The notes beneath the pieces are model-generated. The model was not told where the DNA came from and ran no database searches. It saw only the letters and a program-made list of their open reading frames with translations. From Pelargonium cotyledonis (lineage: Eukaryota > Streptophyta > Magnoliopsida > Geraniales > Geraniaceae), in assembly GCA_036897625.1 (NCBI GenBank), contig JAYMTA010001087.1, positions 1 through 21,886 on the forward strand: DNA of 21,886 bases, written 5' to 3'. Shown in pieces: positions 9,720 through 20,000 of this stretch. The position numbers and the translations under genes were made by a program. The number at the start of each line of letters is the position of its first letter. The stretch's first letter is position 1.

Positions 9720-10001
9720 TTTTTACATTATCTTATATATTCTCAATTACCAATATTAAAATCTTAACTTTTCTCTACAAAATTCTAAAAACAACCCATC
9801 ACTATCCATCTTTTCCTTCGAAACATGAAAAGAAAAACGAGGAATGACTCACTCAGTGTGTGTATTATTGTCCATTCAAGTGACAGACAAAAAAATAAAA
9901 CATGAATATTTTAGCTTATAGAATACGAAACACTGTGAAGAACATTTTTGGAGGCTAGGGCGTATGTTCATAAATTGAACCAACCAGAGGCCATTTTTGG
10001 A
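9720..10001. other. Presumed MIR396 upstream region, no gene seen
   Basis: This AT-rich sequence lies upstream of the MIR396 promoter candidate. I see no coding frame or repeat family. It ends where a foldback element begins. Confidence 0.4.
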
Positions 10002-10265
10002 ACTGTTTTTTAGTAGGATTCACACATGTATTTTATTTACATATATTTTTTATGTATTTGGTATAGCTAATGAAAATGTTTAGAGTATAAAATAGATATA
10101 TTTCAATGTTATAATATATTTATAATTTTTTATTGATAAGCAACGAGACATCATATTAAAATTATTAAAATATTAAAACTTATCCATTTTCTATACTAAA
10201 TATTTTCATTAGCAATATGAAATACATGTGAAAATACATGTACAAAACTATACATGAAAAAACAC
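10002..10265. mobile_element. AT-rich foldback MITE
   Basis: A core inverted repeat is clear. GCTAATGAAAATGTTTAGAG at 10066 pairs with the segment ending at 10213, whose reverse complement reads GCTAATGAAAATATTTAGTA. Outside it, ACATGTATTTT and the end blocks ACTGTTTTTT (10002) and AAAAAACACT (ending 10265) also match in inverted orientation. Length and composition suit a miniature inverted-repeat element. No target duplication or superfamily could be assigned. Confidence 0.6.
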
Positions 10266-10487
10266 TTTTCCTTTTAAATTTAAATTATAAGTTAGAACAT
10301 AGTCATAAACGATTGAACCATTAGTGGTCCAAATTTTAGAGCACTGAGATAGGGTTTGTCACTTAAGAATGTTTTGGTGGCCTTATGTGTAACCTCGCAC
10401 AAGTGGTTCTTGTGAGTAATTCTTGTAGGCGTAAGGATAGGACATGCACAAAGCATCCAACCCAGGGATAGGCTATAAACTCTATCA

Positions 10488-11100
10488 ATGCATAAAAGAA
10501 TTCTTCTCAAACTGCTAGACCATTTTTCTTATTACCAAATAAGGCTTTTGGGATGGGAAAATCAGGCCCATGCAGTTCTCATGTGTGCCCTAGAATCGCT
10601 AAAACCCAACCAAGCTTCTTATGATCGTATCTTGTGGACTCATTGCACCAAAGGTATTTTTACGGTCAATCATGTTCCTTCTCTTCTCAGCACTGCGGCT
10701 GCTGCCCCACCTTCATCTGCGCTCTGCTGGTGTAAACCGGTCTGGAAATCTGTTTCGCCGCCAAAAGTTCAATCCTTCTTGTGGCTTGTTGTTCTGGATT
10801 GGCTACCAATCCCCTGCTTCTTGGAGGATCGAGGCTACAGAATCCCGACAGCTGATTGTATTTGTCGTCGATGTTCAACAGCTTTTGAAGACACTCACCA
10901 CACCCTACTCGAATGCCCTTGGACACAAACCATTTGGCACACGATTTTGAATTGGTGGAAGATCACTGCAGTCTTTCCAACATCGATCCCAAACCTTCTC
11001 TCCCAATGGAAAGGTTTGTTTCCCAATTCCCACCCTAAATTTTGGGAAGTTGTCTGATTTGGTTGGCTCGAAACAACCTCGTCTTTGAAGGAGATGGAGG
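10488..11100 (+). pseudogene. Fragment of a second LINE ORF2 (zf-RVT region)
   Basis: An open frame of 189 codons (10488-11057) contains DRILWTHCTKGIFTVNH, then WKSVSPPKVQSFLWLVVLDW, then CICRRCSTAFEDTHHTLLEC. This is the zinc-binding reverse-transcriptase region (zf-RVT) found near the 3' end of plant LINE ORF2, with the C-x2-C and H-x4-C ligands kept. After a frameshift near 11045 the frame continues as LIWLARNNLVFEG, again typical of LINEs. There is no RT core upstream and no RNase H downstream, so this is a truncated relic. It differs strongly from the LINE at 361-7263 and is a different family. The relatively open frame may mean a younger insertion or chance. Confidence 0.75.
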
Positions 11101-11794
11101 AGGGAAGTTCTACTCAACATAATTCATTTCTTTATGAACTCAACTAATTGACAAAATGAAAAACATTTATAACTTTCTCTGCGAAAATCATACATACTTT
11201 TCTTCAACGACATATATTTTTCATATAAGTACCGACAATACCAAAAAAAATCATAAGTCTAGAAAACAAATCACATGAAGACAAGTGGTGTTCGAGCGGT
11301 ACACTCAAGACCATAAGTCTTCGCCTGACACAAATTCATCTATGAGGATAGATTTCCAAAATCTCCCTTTGAGCCCTAAGTTATCATGAGATCCCCTAGA
11401 GTTCCGAAGACTCCCCCAGAGAGTGTCTCACAAAGTCTTTAAGGCCTAAAGTACCCTTTGAAATCTGAAGATTCAAGAGCGCCCCAAGAGCCCCGAAGGC
11501 CCCTTAAAGTCCCATTTCCATGCCCCATTATCCCCAAGCATCATCTAAAAGACTTAGCATGGAAAGGAGCGCACAAAGGCCATCTTGGAGCAAAACATAT
11601 TGAATAGCGCATGGAGGCCACAACCCTGGTCTAAATAATACAAGAGGCTAGGGTCGCGATCCTTGTAACATTTCTGCAAAATTGAGTTTTAAACACCTCT
11701 TTGATTCTCCGAACATCTCCATTTCTTCTCCTAATAGCCCTCGATTACCCAAAGCCTCCTAAAGTATTCCAAGTGAGTCCTTCTCTACGCAAAA
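11101..11794. other. Unassigned repeat-like sequence
   Basis: No gene is recognised. The sequence is rich in short C-rich words (CCCCAAGAGCCCC, CCCCGAAGGCCCC) and leads into the minisatellite. It is probably part of the decayed LTR retrotransposon whose pol fragment lies at 13197-13640, but no boundary can be drawn. Confidence 0.35.
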
Positions 11795-11933
11795 CATCTC
11801 AAGAGCTATTCAAAGGTTTGAACACCTCAAGAGCTATTAGAAAGATTAAACACCTCAAGCGTTTCAAATATTTGAACACCTCAAGAACCATTCAAAAGAT
11901 TCAAACATCTCAAGAAATATTCAGGGGTCTAAA
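11795..11933. repeat. Degenerate minisatellite, five units of about 28 bp
   Basis: Five consecutive units begin CAYCTCAAG at 11795, 11823, 11851, 11877 and 11906. Each contains a TATT/ATTC-like middle and ends in TTGAA, TAAA or CAAA. Lengths are 28, 28, 26, 29 and 28 bp. An open frame crosses it, but the unit is not a multiple of three and no protein domain is visible. Confidence 0.75.
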
Positions 11934-13196
11934 CACATCTGAGGGTCGCGGCCCTAGAGTCTCATTCCGTGACTTTGGAGTCTTATGCCATGACCCTAGG
12001 TCTGAGCACCTCGAACACTTCCATGGACACCTACATAGGGTCCCTACCTTGATCTTGTTCAACATCCAAATATATGCACAAGGCATTGCGGCGGTGATCG
12101 TTCAATACCTCTTGACTCTGGACTTCTGGAAATGATTCGACACACTCCACATAGGTACTTTCAAACTCATCGCCTCATCGGGCCGCTCGTGAGTCATGAC
12201 AACACTTTGAACAAATTTCTTGAAATCTTAGGACGTTACCCCGTGTGGTAGAGGCTTCTAAGAGTTTCGACAAACACCCTGAAACACAAGAGGCCTACAT
12301 GAATTATCAAAACACGCACGAGCAACACACTCAGTAGGAAGAAGCACAAGCCAAAAGTGGCCCCCAAGATGGATCCCACATCTTTAAAAAGCAATCATGC
12401 GTTGTCATGTGACAATATTTTGTTAAAGATATAAATACTCATCTCTTTGTAAGAGAGAAGGGATCATTAATTAATTGGCATTTATTACTCTTTCTACTCT
12501 CTCTCTCTAAAACTTCTTCTAGAGCCTTCGTTTATTCCAACTGAGAACTCATTCTCACGACTAAGGCAACTTCCTATAAACATCTCGGGTGCCCTGTTCT
12601 TTGGTATGTTGCATTACAGAGAACACATGACTGAAGCAAGACGTTTGGAATACCTTGACATTAGAATTGAACACTTAGACTTAGATTTGAACTATTCGAA
12701 AAACATTTACCCTAACATGTATATATATGATGTCAAACACATTCTAGTGCGTCTGCTTTGACTAATTTAAATAAGTGAATCAACTAGTTCTATTTCCTGG
12801 AATGCATTAAAAGTCATTGTTACCCTAACCTTACACGAAAAATTGACATGGTTTCAAGAGGTTACATCCCTTTGAGAGAAGACATGTCTTTTCCCCTCTG
12901 ATTCATCCAATGGAAGAAGAGTTGGATATGACTACCAAGCACGAATCAACCATCGCAAAGCTTGATCTCGTGATGGTCATGATGATCACGCTCTTGACAG
13001 GTCCTCCGCCTATCATAGGCGCCACCATTACTCCATCGATCACAATGACAATAGATTCCCTCACATTTGAAGAAAGGAGAGATGTGGAGACTATAGCGCA
13101 ACTAGATCATAGGTAAATAATCCATGTCCCCAAGTTGCCTCAAGAAAGTCCAGTAGCTCGTGGGATGAATCACCACCCTTAGTTGTTTCATTTCAT
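11934..13196 (+). other. Probable LTR/leader of a decayed Ty3/gypsy element
   Basis: No coding region is recognised. A clear TATAAATA box lies at 12430, a CT-rich stretch at 12490-12515, and a gypsy RNase H fragment in the same orientation begins at about 13197. I infer that this is LTR and internal leader sequence with gag and most of pol deleted. No primer-binding site or terminal TG...CA pair was found with confidence. The short frame at 12910-13116 has no known motif. Confidence 0.4.
12430..12437 (+). promoter_or_regulatory. TATAAATA box in LTR-like sequence
   Basis: TATAAATA is followed about 30 bp later by GAGAGAAGGGATCA, a plausible start region. The arrangement is typical of a plant LTR promoter. 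No activity is implied. Confidence 0.4.
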
Positions 13197-13640
13197 GTGG
13201 ACGTCGAAAGCGGCATCATGTTCTTTAATGCAATAATAATGCGGGCGACAAGTTTGAATAGACCTCGAAGTGAAGCCAAGCATTTCAAGAGATCAAGAAT
13301 TACTTGTTCAAACTTCCTAAGCTGGCCATCCGGCCCATCCCAGACCCTAAAGACGAACTCCAGCTCTACCTTGTTGCCTTTGATTGGTCTATCTCAACGG
13401 TCTTAGTCAAAGAGGAAAGAAATATTCAAAAACTGGTGTACTTTGTTTTTCATGTTCTTAGGTCATCAAAATTAAACTAAACCTGAATAGATAAGTCGAT
13501 GTTCACTCTCTTCCAAGCCAGCATAAAATTGCATTCATACTTTGAAACTCACCAAATCATATCCGTCATTGATGTGCCTATGAAAAAAGTTATGGACAAC
13601 AACCTTGATGGATGTCTAGCCCAAAATACAATGAAGGTGT
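13197..13640 (+). pseudogene. Ty3/gypsy pol fragment (RT end and RNase H)
   Basis: Frame 2 from about 13284 reads FQEIKNYLFKLPKLAIRPIP, then DELQLYLVAFDWSISTVLVK, then QKLVYFVFHVLRSSKLN. After two in-frame stops (13478 TAA and 13484 TGA) it continues KSMFTLFQASIKLHSYFETH and DVPMKKVM. This matches the RT-connection/RNase H segment of plant Ty3/gypsy polyproteins, in which LYLAVSD, AVLVREE, PVYYVSK and LRPYFQ occur in that order. Upstream, FFNA at about 13221 may belong to the same region in another frame. Integrase, protease and most of RT are absent. Confidence 0.8.
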
Positions 13641-13746
13641 TCTTCTACAGTGTGCGATTCCAACCCTGGGCTGAACCTTGATGGGTGTCTAGCCCAATAT
13701 ACAGTGAAGGTGTTCTCCTACAATGTGTGATTCCAACCATGGGTTG
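13601..13746. repeat. 73-bp tandem duplication
   Basis: Units at 13601-13673 and 13674-13746 both start AACCTTGATGGRTGTCTAGC and end in a GGGYTG motif, with about eight differences. The array begins at the downstream end of the gypsy pol fragment and probably arose within it. Confidence 0.85.
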
Positions 13747-14929
13747 TAGTCTTCCCGTGACATGCCCGGAGTACTTGTGAAGAGCATATAATTTCCTAGA
13801 GTTCCACATTTTGAGTTTTGTTTGCATTCTCTTAGAGAATACACAGTTGTGGCCAAAATTGTGAAGTGCGAGAAACGTTTGGGCCCTGGATTGGTTTGTG
13901 CTCGCTGCCCCAAGCTATCTCCCCTTGTTTGTTGGACTCTTAATCGCTGTCGAAATAGTGCGTAACATAAGTTACGAGTTGTCGAACCACAAAGAAAGCG
14001 GGCATAATCCGCTAAAATAATGTCTTAGTGTTAAACACAAGTACTGTAAACAAACACATAAAACTAAAATGATTATAAGACAGGAACTTAGAAAAATAGA
14101 AATGTGGTGTAATAATGATTTATGTTGCAATGAATAGCTATTTTATATGCTAATTGATAATCAACCCAAAACAATGGAGCAAGAACTCTCCCAAGATTCT
14201 CTTTCGTCCTCAAATAAATCAAAATAAGACATTTCTATGATCAAGATCGAATTAAAGAAAGTAATAAAAAGGTGGATTTACTTTGAGCTAAAAGGGCTCT
14301 ATCTAGTATCACTAAGCTAGTTATACGACCTACGTCCGAAATTGATTATTCATCTCCGGATTCCTCTCAACGATTCCCAATACTAAGCAATAGTTATTAT
14401 TACAACACATGCAAGTTTAAAGATTAAGCCAAAGTAAAAATTAACTAAATCGGGCATGTAATTCTTAATGATAGTATGAAACCTCTCCCAAGTCACACAC
14501 TCTCTCTCAATTCAGTGAACTTCGTCATTCTCACCGTTGTGAATCCAGATAAAATGAGGTAATATGTATGAAATTATTCAAGTGTACATTGTGAAGCTAT
14601 CCCTAGTGAAACACAACTACAAATCTTATGGTTTACGTCGGGAACGTGTGAGTCATCTCCCAATTCTTCTCACACGTTTTGAATAAATAAGGTCAAGTTG
14701 ATTTCTAACCCCAAGAAATGGAGAATTAAACCATAGAAACACAATTTGGATAGAATGAAAAACATATTAACAACAAACAATCATTCAAACACCGTGTTCG
14801 AGCCCTAATTCACTGAAAAAGAATTAATTGCTCTTCATTTTCAAAGCCAAGGAGAAATTAAAATAAGAAGGGAAAAATGCAGATAGCTACTCGGTGGTTA
14901 ACACCTTTTTAACTTAGGTACATTGAACT
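13747..14929. other. Non-coding repeat-derived stretch, no gene seen
   Basis: No coding frame, RNA or terminal repeat is recognised. The sequence around 13940-14000 (AGTTACGAGTTGTCGAACCA) resembles untranslated parts of plant LTR retrotransposons, but I cannot assign a family. Confidence 0.35.
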
Positions 14930-17789
14930 AAGGTAAGTAACACATAACTACCCGAGTTCGGCTGTAAAAACCAACACTTAGATTTAGAAATAAATAAATA
15001 AAGAAATAATAATAAATTGTATATTTGTAAATGAAATGTGAGTCAAAATCTAATAGTTAAGAGTTCATAGGCAAAGTTGTAATGTTGAAAACTTGTTAGA
15101 AAGATAATTAAATAAACAAATGAGAATTGGGGATCCTTATCTCCATCTTCTTATCTTTAACTTAGAAGTCCTAGAGAGAGGGAGAGAAAGATGGAGAAGA
15201 AGAAAATGGAGAAGGATTGAGAAAAGAATAGGGAAGTTAAATCTCTCTCTAGGCAAGCTATCTTCTTCTTCTTGTATTCTGTTTCATGATTTGCAAGTTT
15301 AACCCAAATTTCTAAATAAAGATAGATTCATGAATTTGGGCATTTAGGTTTACCTATGGAGGGTGTTAGCCTTTGGCATGAATAATTGATAGAAATCTAT
15401 GATTCTACTCAAAGTATGATTTTGCTAATATTAGGTTCCGAAATTTCACTATTTCATTTTTAATTAATTTATTTCTTGGATTCTGAACTTGATATTTTAG
15501 TATGTTGTATATGTACATGTCTTTGATCTTACATAAAAGTTTCATAATTTTCTGAGGTCATTTGGTATTTTTATAAAATCATTTTCCGAATCTGGAAATG
15601 TATAAGTTAAAATATTGCATTTTTATGGTTTTGTTTGTATTTTGTTCAAGCATTAGTCTTAAGGACTACATATTGTAACCATGTATTATTGAAGTAAGAT
15701 AGACTCTTATATGACTTAATTATATAGTTAGTTTGTTGCAATATTTTAAGAGTATAATCTACTCTTCATAATTATAGGACAATTTGTTAATTGCATTTCT
15801 TATGAGCCATGTGAGGTTTAGAGAAAACTCTAAACTAATGTACGTTAATTGGGTGTTCATAATTGTTAAATTGATTGATTGTTTAAGGTTCATTTGTTCA
15901 TATGAATCTTGGTTAATTTTGATACTCTCAAGAATTCAATTGTCCGTTGTGAACTTTTTGTGCTTTCATATCCGTTGTAATTAGTCTACCAGTTGTTACC
16001 GTTTATTGATTGTCATAGTTCTATTGTACTTAGTAGGTGCCTTGAAGGTTTCTACGCTGTTTGCCCACTGGTCCGTGATCAAACTTGCTTATTACCCGGG
16101 CTAGTTGTGATTGATCGACGATACTGTGAGAAGTAAACACTATTATAACATGTCTTATCCTTAACTATACTCTTGTTTTTATTGAAATTATTTAAATGAT
16201 ACTTTAATCAAGTTTAAAGTTTGAAGTATCATTACTTTCTGAAATCGTAAATACAATTACTTATCGAGTTGTGGAATTGATATAATTATGTTTCGAATAG
16301 CTAATATGATGACATTCGACATCATAGATTAATAAGTTTTGTTGATATAGACATCTTTATTGATTTGAACATTAAGTTCGTTCTTTTTTGTCTTAACCAT
16401 TATTCATTGGATATAGTTATTTCATATACTGCATGGATATAGTCATTATGATTTTAACATATCGTATTGAATTGAGTATTGATGGATATAAGAGATTTTG
16501 TATTTGTTATCGTATTGCCTATCTTGAAAAATTTGTGGAGATCGTATTGGTTGGAATAACTAAGTCAACAGGATAATTGTTGGCCTATGTGCACATAGTA
16601 CATTGATCGATTGATTGATTGTCCCGGCTAGCAGGGAAGGTATTGTGCTAAACCCATGCGAAGGCTAATACCGCATGTGGACCTTATTGATTGTCCCGGC
16701 TAGCAGGAGAGGTATTGTGCTAGACTCATGCGAAGGCTCATACCGTATGTAGACCTTATTGATTGCCCCAGCTAGCAGGGGAGGTATTGTGCTAGACCCA
16801 TGAGAAGGCTCATTCTACATGTGGACTTTATTGATTGCCCCGGCTAGTAAGGGAGGTAATGTGCTAAACCCGTGCAAAGGCTTATACCGCATGTGGACCC
16901 ATTTGACCATAGAGAACACTCCAGTATTTATCGTATGGCTATTGTTATCGTATCATATCATATTGTATCGTATCGTAATTCCACCATCATGACTCCACTA
17001 ATTTTTATACAAATAAGTAATTGTTTCGAATAGACTGCTTATGGATATAGACATTACAAATATATGGTTTCTTTCACATTCTAATTTGTAGTGTATCGTT
17101 TATCGTATTGAATTGTCATCGTATTACATTATATCGTTTTGGTATCACAATGTTTTGTATCATTCTTATATCACTATGGTATTATTATGTGATATGTTAA
17201 CGTTCCATGTACTTATTATCTCTTCCAGTTTCTTTTCGACATTGATCTCTATTTTCATATTTCTCTTAATAAGAGGAATGTCAATAGTATGAATATCATC
17301 GCTAACTACTTATAGGTATTTACTTCGAAACTTTGATTTTAATGTTATGGACACAATGACTAATTGAATTTGTAAGTGGGTTTACCGTTATGTCTTAATT
17401 GATACATTTATTATAAGTTTGTTAAATGGTTGTTTACTGCTCACTGAGTTGTGGAAAACTCATCCTCAATATTATTTCTTTCTTTTAGAGTACTATTACT
17501 TGAGTCCGGGCCACCTTTTGGAAGAAGACTCGTCATACATTTTTCGGGTAGGCCAAGTTTAGCTTCGCTTGTGCCATTTTGTTTATGTTTATGTCCGAGG
17601 TTGTATTGTACTCCTAATGTTATTAGTAGCTCCACTATTACCAAATATGTACTTGTTGACTTTGTGTCTAGTTAAAGCCTTTAATTTATTTCGTTATCAA
17701 TAGTTTGTTTATATTGTTTATCAGGGTTCAACTGTAGGCTTGTGTGATCCTATGATCACACGCCGGTCATGGCCCAATTTGGGTCATGA
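14930..17789 (+). mobile_element. Probable large Ty3/gypsy LTR (solo or truncated)
   Basis: The right edge is suggested by CCCAATTTGGGTCATGACA ending at 17789, which has the CA end of an LTR. Upstream are four 72-bp repeats, many scattered ATCGTAT words (16430-17170) and long non-coding AT-rich stretches, as seen in large gypsy LTRs of plants. No protein is encoded. No primer-binding site follows at 17790, so it would be a solo LTR or a cut element. The left edge is uncertain; 14880-14980 is the most likely interval. The lineage (possibly Tekay/Del) is inference. Confidence 0.5.
16615..16902. repeat. Four tandem 72-bp repeats with internal dyad symmetry
   Basis: Units start at 16615, 16687, 16759 and 16831, each with TTGATTGYCCC followed by RGCTAGYA, GGTAWTGTGCTA and a terminal CATGTGGAC-like block. 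Within a unit GGTATT can pair with AATACC, and CATGCG with CGCATG, so each unit can form a nested hairpin. The period is exactly 72 bp in all steps. It lies inside the presumed LTR. Confidence 0.92.
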
Positions 17790-18431
17790 CACAAAATTAA
17801 AATAGTTATTGTATTTTATTTTTTTTATATATTCTTTAATAATTCGAGACCACCATCTTACATTCGTTCAACAAACATTTGCGTGAGAATGAGATTATAT
17901 AGCTAGAATACACAAAGATCCTGAGAACGTTTTAGAAAGAGAAAGCTAGAGAGTGTGTGTCTAAATGAGATCAAGAAGATTTCTCTCTTCTAAGAAATGG
18001 GTATACACTAACTTAAAATTAGAGTCATGTGTCATTGCGTAATTGTTCAGAATCGAAGCAGGGCCCACTTGGCCTGAAGTTTTAATAATCTGGCGTGTCG
18101 CGTAATGTTAACCTTTCTCGTACGACCCCTATGCGTTGGGGGCATATGACGAAGACCTTAGGAGACTTTATCTCGTGGGATATCATCCTAAGACTTCAAA
18201 ACTGCTAAGATGTTGCCGAGACAGCTTGGAGAATTAAAGAGCTTCTAGAGTGGCTCTAGGGGCCACCCAGGGTAGCAAACATGCTTAAGAGGATCATTGA
18301 TACTTCTTGGGGGTCGGACACGTTGTTGAAGTGAAGAAATCACCGACTCCTAAACAGATCACTAACTCGGACCATTTTTTAGTTGTGTGATACATGAGCG
18401 GAACTTTGAGGTTAATGACTGGGATTCAACA
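17790..18431 (+). other. Candidate copia-type LTR relic
   Basis: No gene is visible. The stretch ends in GGGATTCAACA at 18431, followed within 5 bp by a mutated tRNA-Met primer-binding site. I infer that its 3' part is an old LTR. The left edge is not defined. Confidence 0.35.
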
Positions 18432-18435
18432 AGTA

Positions 18436-18448
18436 TGGTATTAGAGTA
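18436..18448 (+). promoter_or_regulatory. Mutated retrotransposon primer-binding site
   Basis: TGGTATTAGAGTA differs from the canonical initiator-tRNA-Met primer-binding site TGGTATCAGAGCA by two C-to-T changes. An intact copy of the core (TGGTATCAGAGC) sits at 21810. This marks an old LTR/internal junction. Confidence 0.55.
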
Positions 18449-18670
18449 GAATTGTTCACCAACATTGTCCAACACTCGTTACTGTTCACAACCGGTGGTG
18501 CTATTCAGTTTGAGTCATGTGCAACCAGAAGATTGTTGCTTTTTCATAAAAACAATGGCAAAATGTTCGTTGTTGTATTGTCGAACATTTTCTATGAGAG
18601 AAAATTTAGCTCAGAACAAAGTTTATACGTTCAAATTGTTGTCCAACCTTAAATATAAAGAATGAGATTT
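18449..18670. other. Short internal remnant after the old primer-binding site
   Basis: Two overlapping 66-codon frames occur here but neither shows a gag or pol motif. It probably belongs to the decayed copia element. Confidence 0.3.
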
Positions 18671-18944
18671 TGAGTTAAAAAAAATTCTCAATCTGTGACG
18701 TATTTCTATCACAAAATGTAATATGTGACGAAACTGTGACAAATTACTTTTGTCATTATTTGGGATGTCACAGATGATAGTGATAGAAATTTTTGTCACA
18801 AATGTGTGTCTATGATAGAAATTTTTGTCACAAATGTGCATCTGTGAAAGAAAATATGATTTTTTTCATAGTTTGTGACGAAACTGTGACGAATTATTTT
18901 CCATCACAGATTTTCCATCACAGTTTGTAATTTTTTTTATAGTG
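18671..18944. mobile_element. CACTA-type (En/Spm) miniature element
   Basis: The right end read inward is CACTATAAAAAAAATTACA, a CACTA terminus. The left end, TGAGTTAAAAAAAATTCTCA, aligns with it after mutation of the first bases. Subterminal repeats of the type CTGTGACGAAACTGTGAC and their complements crowd both ends, as in CACTA elements where transposase binds such arrays. Internally ATAGAAATTTTTGTCACAAA occurs twice (from 18783 and 18815). There is no coding capacity. The left border is approximate. Confidence 0.75.
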
Positions 18945-19020
18945 TATATTGTCAACTCACTAACTACTGTGAATGTCGATCTTAATGACAAGATGCATAC
19001 ACTAATACTAATAGTGTTAG

Positions 19021-19361
19021 CAGCGCCGTCTCAAGGATTTTGGGGCCCTGTGCCAAAACTAATATTTGGGCTTTAAAATTTTTTAAATCGTGAACAAATG
19101 AAAATAATATAAAAGAGTTAAATTAAATACAAAGGACAAAGTTTTGCTAAAGATGTTTAATATGAATTATTATCTATTTTATTGCAGTTTATAACTGCAG
19201 CTAAAAGACAAAACTTTGCTGTAAGTTAATACACTACCATTGCAGTTTCAATTCACAGCTAAGAGCTGCAGCTAAAACACAGACGACGTTCCATAGGGCC
19301 CTGGCTTTGGTGAGGGCCCTGTGCGGTCGCCCCACATGCACCTGCTAGATAGCCGGCCTTG
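19021..19361. mobile_element. hAT-type miniature element
   Basis: The left end is CAGCGCCGTCTC and the right end, reverse-complemented, is CAAGGCCGGCTA, imperfect terminal repeats of the hAT kind. The flanking octamers AGTGTTAG (19013-19020) and ATTGTCAG (19362-19369) agree at 6 of 8 positions, consistent with an aged 8-bp target duplication. GGGGCCCTGTGC near the left end recurs as AGGGCCCTGTGC near the right end. The 341-bp length and lack of ORFs mark it as non-autonomous. Confidence 0.65.
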
Positions 19362-19369
19362 ATTGTCAG

Positions 19370-19798
19370 TTCCTCTACCTTAACATGGGGCACACTGCTT
19401 GTGCCTGAAAGAGACTTTTCTCTGGTTGATTATGGAGGTAGAAGAAAGACCACAAGCAAAAAGAAGAATATAATGTTGCATCTCTCACGCGACGAAATAA
19501 AATGTCAACTTAAGTTAGTTTGAACTTTTTACGCTATTGAAATAACAAATGCATGGCCGTGTTACAAGACCCCGAAACATGTATTTATCTCTTAAAATTT
19601 TGACTTGAATTAATAGTGTTTATTTTCATCTATTAAACACAAAACTAGAAATTCCTGACTAGCTTACAAAATCTTGACATTTGTTTCAGCACTATGCATA
19701 AAAAAAAAATACTCAATTCAAGCTTTAATCACACATATGGAAAATGAAGCTTTAGGCAAAAGAAATTGCTTATTTCAGATATGAAATTCCATCTAACG
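19370..19798. other. Intergenic region downstream of the F-box/LRR gene
   Basis: No gene or repeat is recognised. The - strand copy of AAAATAAACA near 19617-19626 could serve as a polyadenylation signal for the F-box/LRR gene, but this is not specific. Confidence 0.4.
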
Positions 19799-19978
19799 TC
19801 ATCTTTCATTCATGAGCTAAAAGAGAAAACAAAATTGTATATTTAGACATTTGATTCTCCTTACCTTAGAAACCATCATCCACTCGGAATCATCATCAGA
19901 ATCAAGTTCATTCATACGCTCTCCCAACCCTAGCTCCCTCAATCGATCTCTCCACTCGCTAATTTCAGTAGCACAAGA
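19799..19978 (-). other. Possible alternative 3' exons of the F-box/LRR gene
   Basis: On the - strand, beyond the gene's stop, a coding-like stretch reads ISEWRDRLRELGLGERMNEL and then DSDDDSEWMVSK. It is followed at once by a consensus splice donor GTAAGG (from 19864). A pyrimidine-rich acceptor TTTTCTCTTTTAG ends at 19817, after which five codons lead to a TGA at 19799. It is not in frame with the F-box ORF, so an upstream splice would be needed. The implied 48-nt intron is short for plants. It could be an acidic C-terminus of a longer isoform or a remnant. Confidence 0.3.
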
Positions 19979-20000
19979 TCATAGGGACATCACCTAGCAA

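Noticed and set aside
11701-12135. 144-codon open frame
   Set aside because: Its sequence follows the degenerate 28-bp minisatellite and changes frame relative to the unit. No domain is visible and the flanks are retroelement-like.
16615-16902. CRISPR-like array
   Set aside because: The repeats are head-to-tail without spacers and lie in a plant LTR.
17441-17675. Small frames on both strands near the LTR end
   Set aside because: AT-rich non-coding LTR sequence with no motif. Frames on both strands at the same place are expected by chance.
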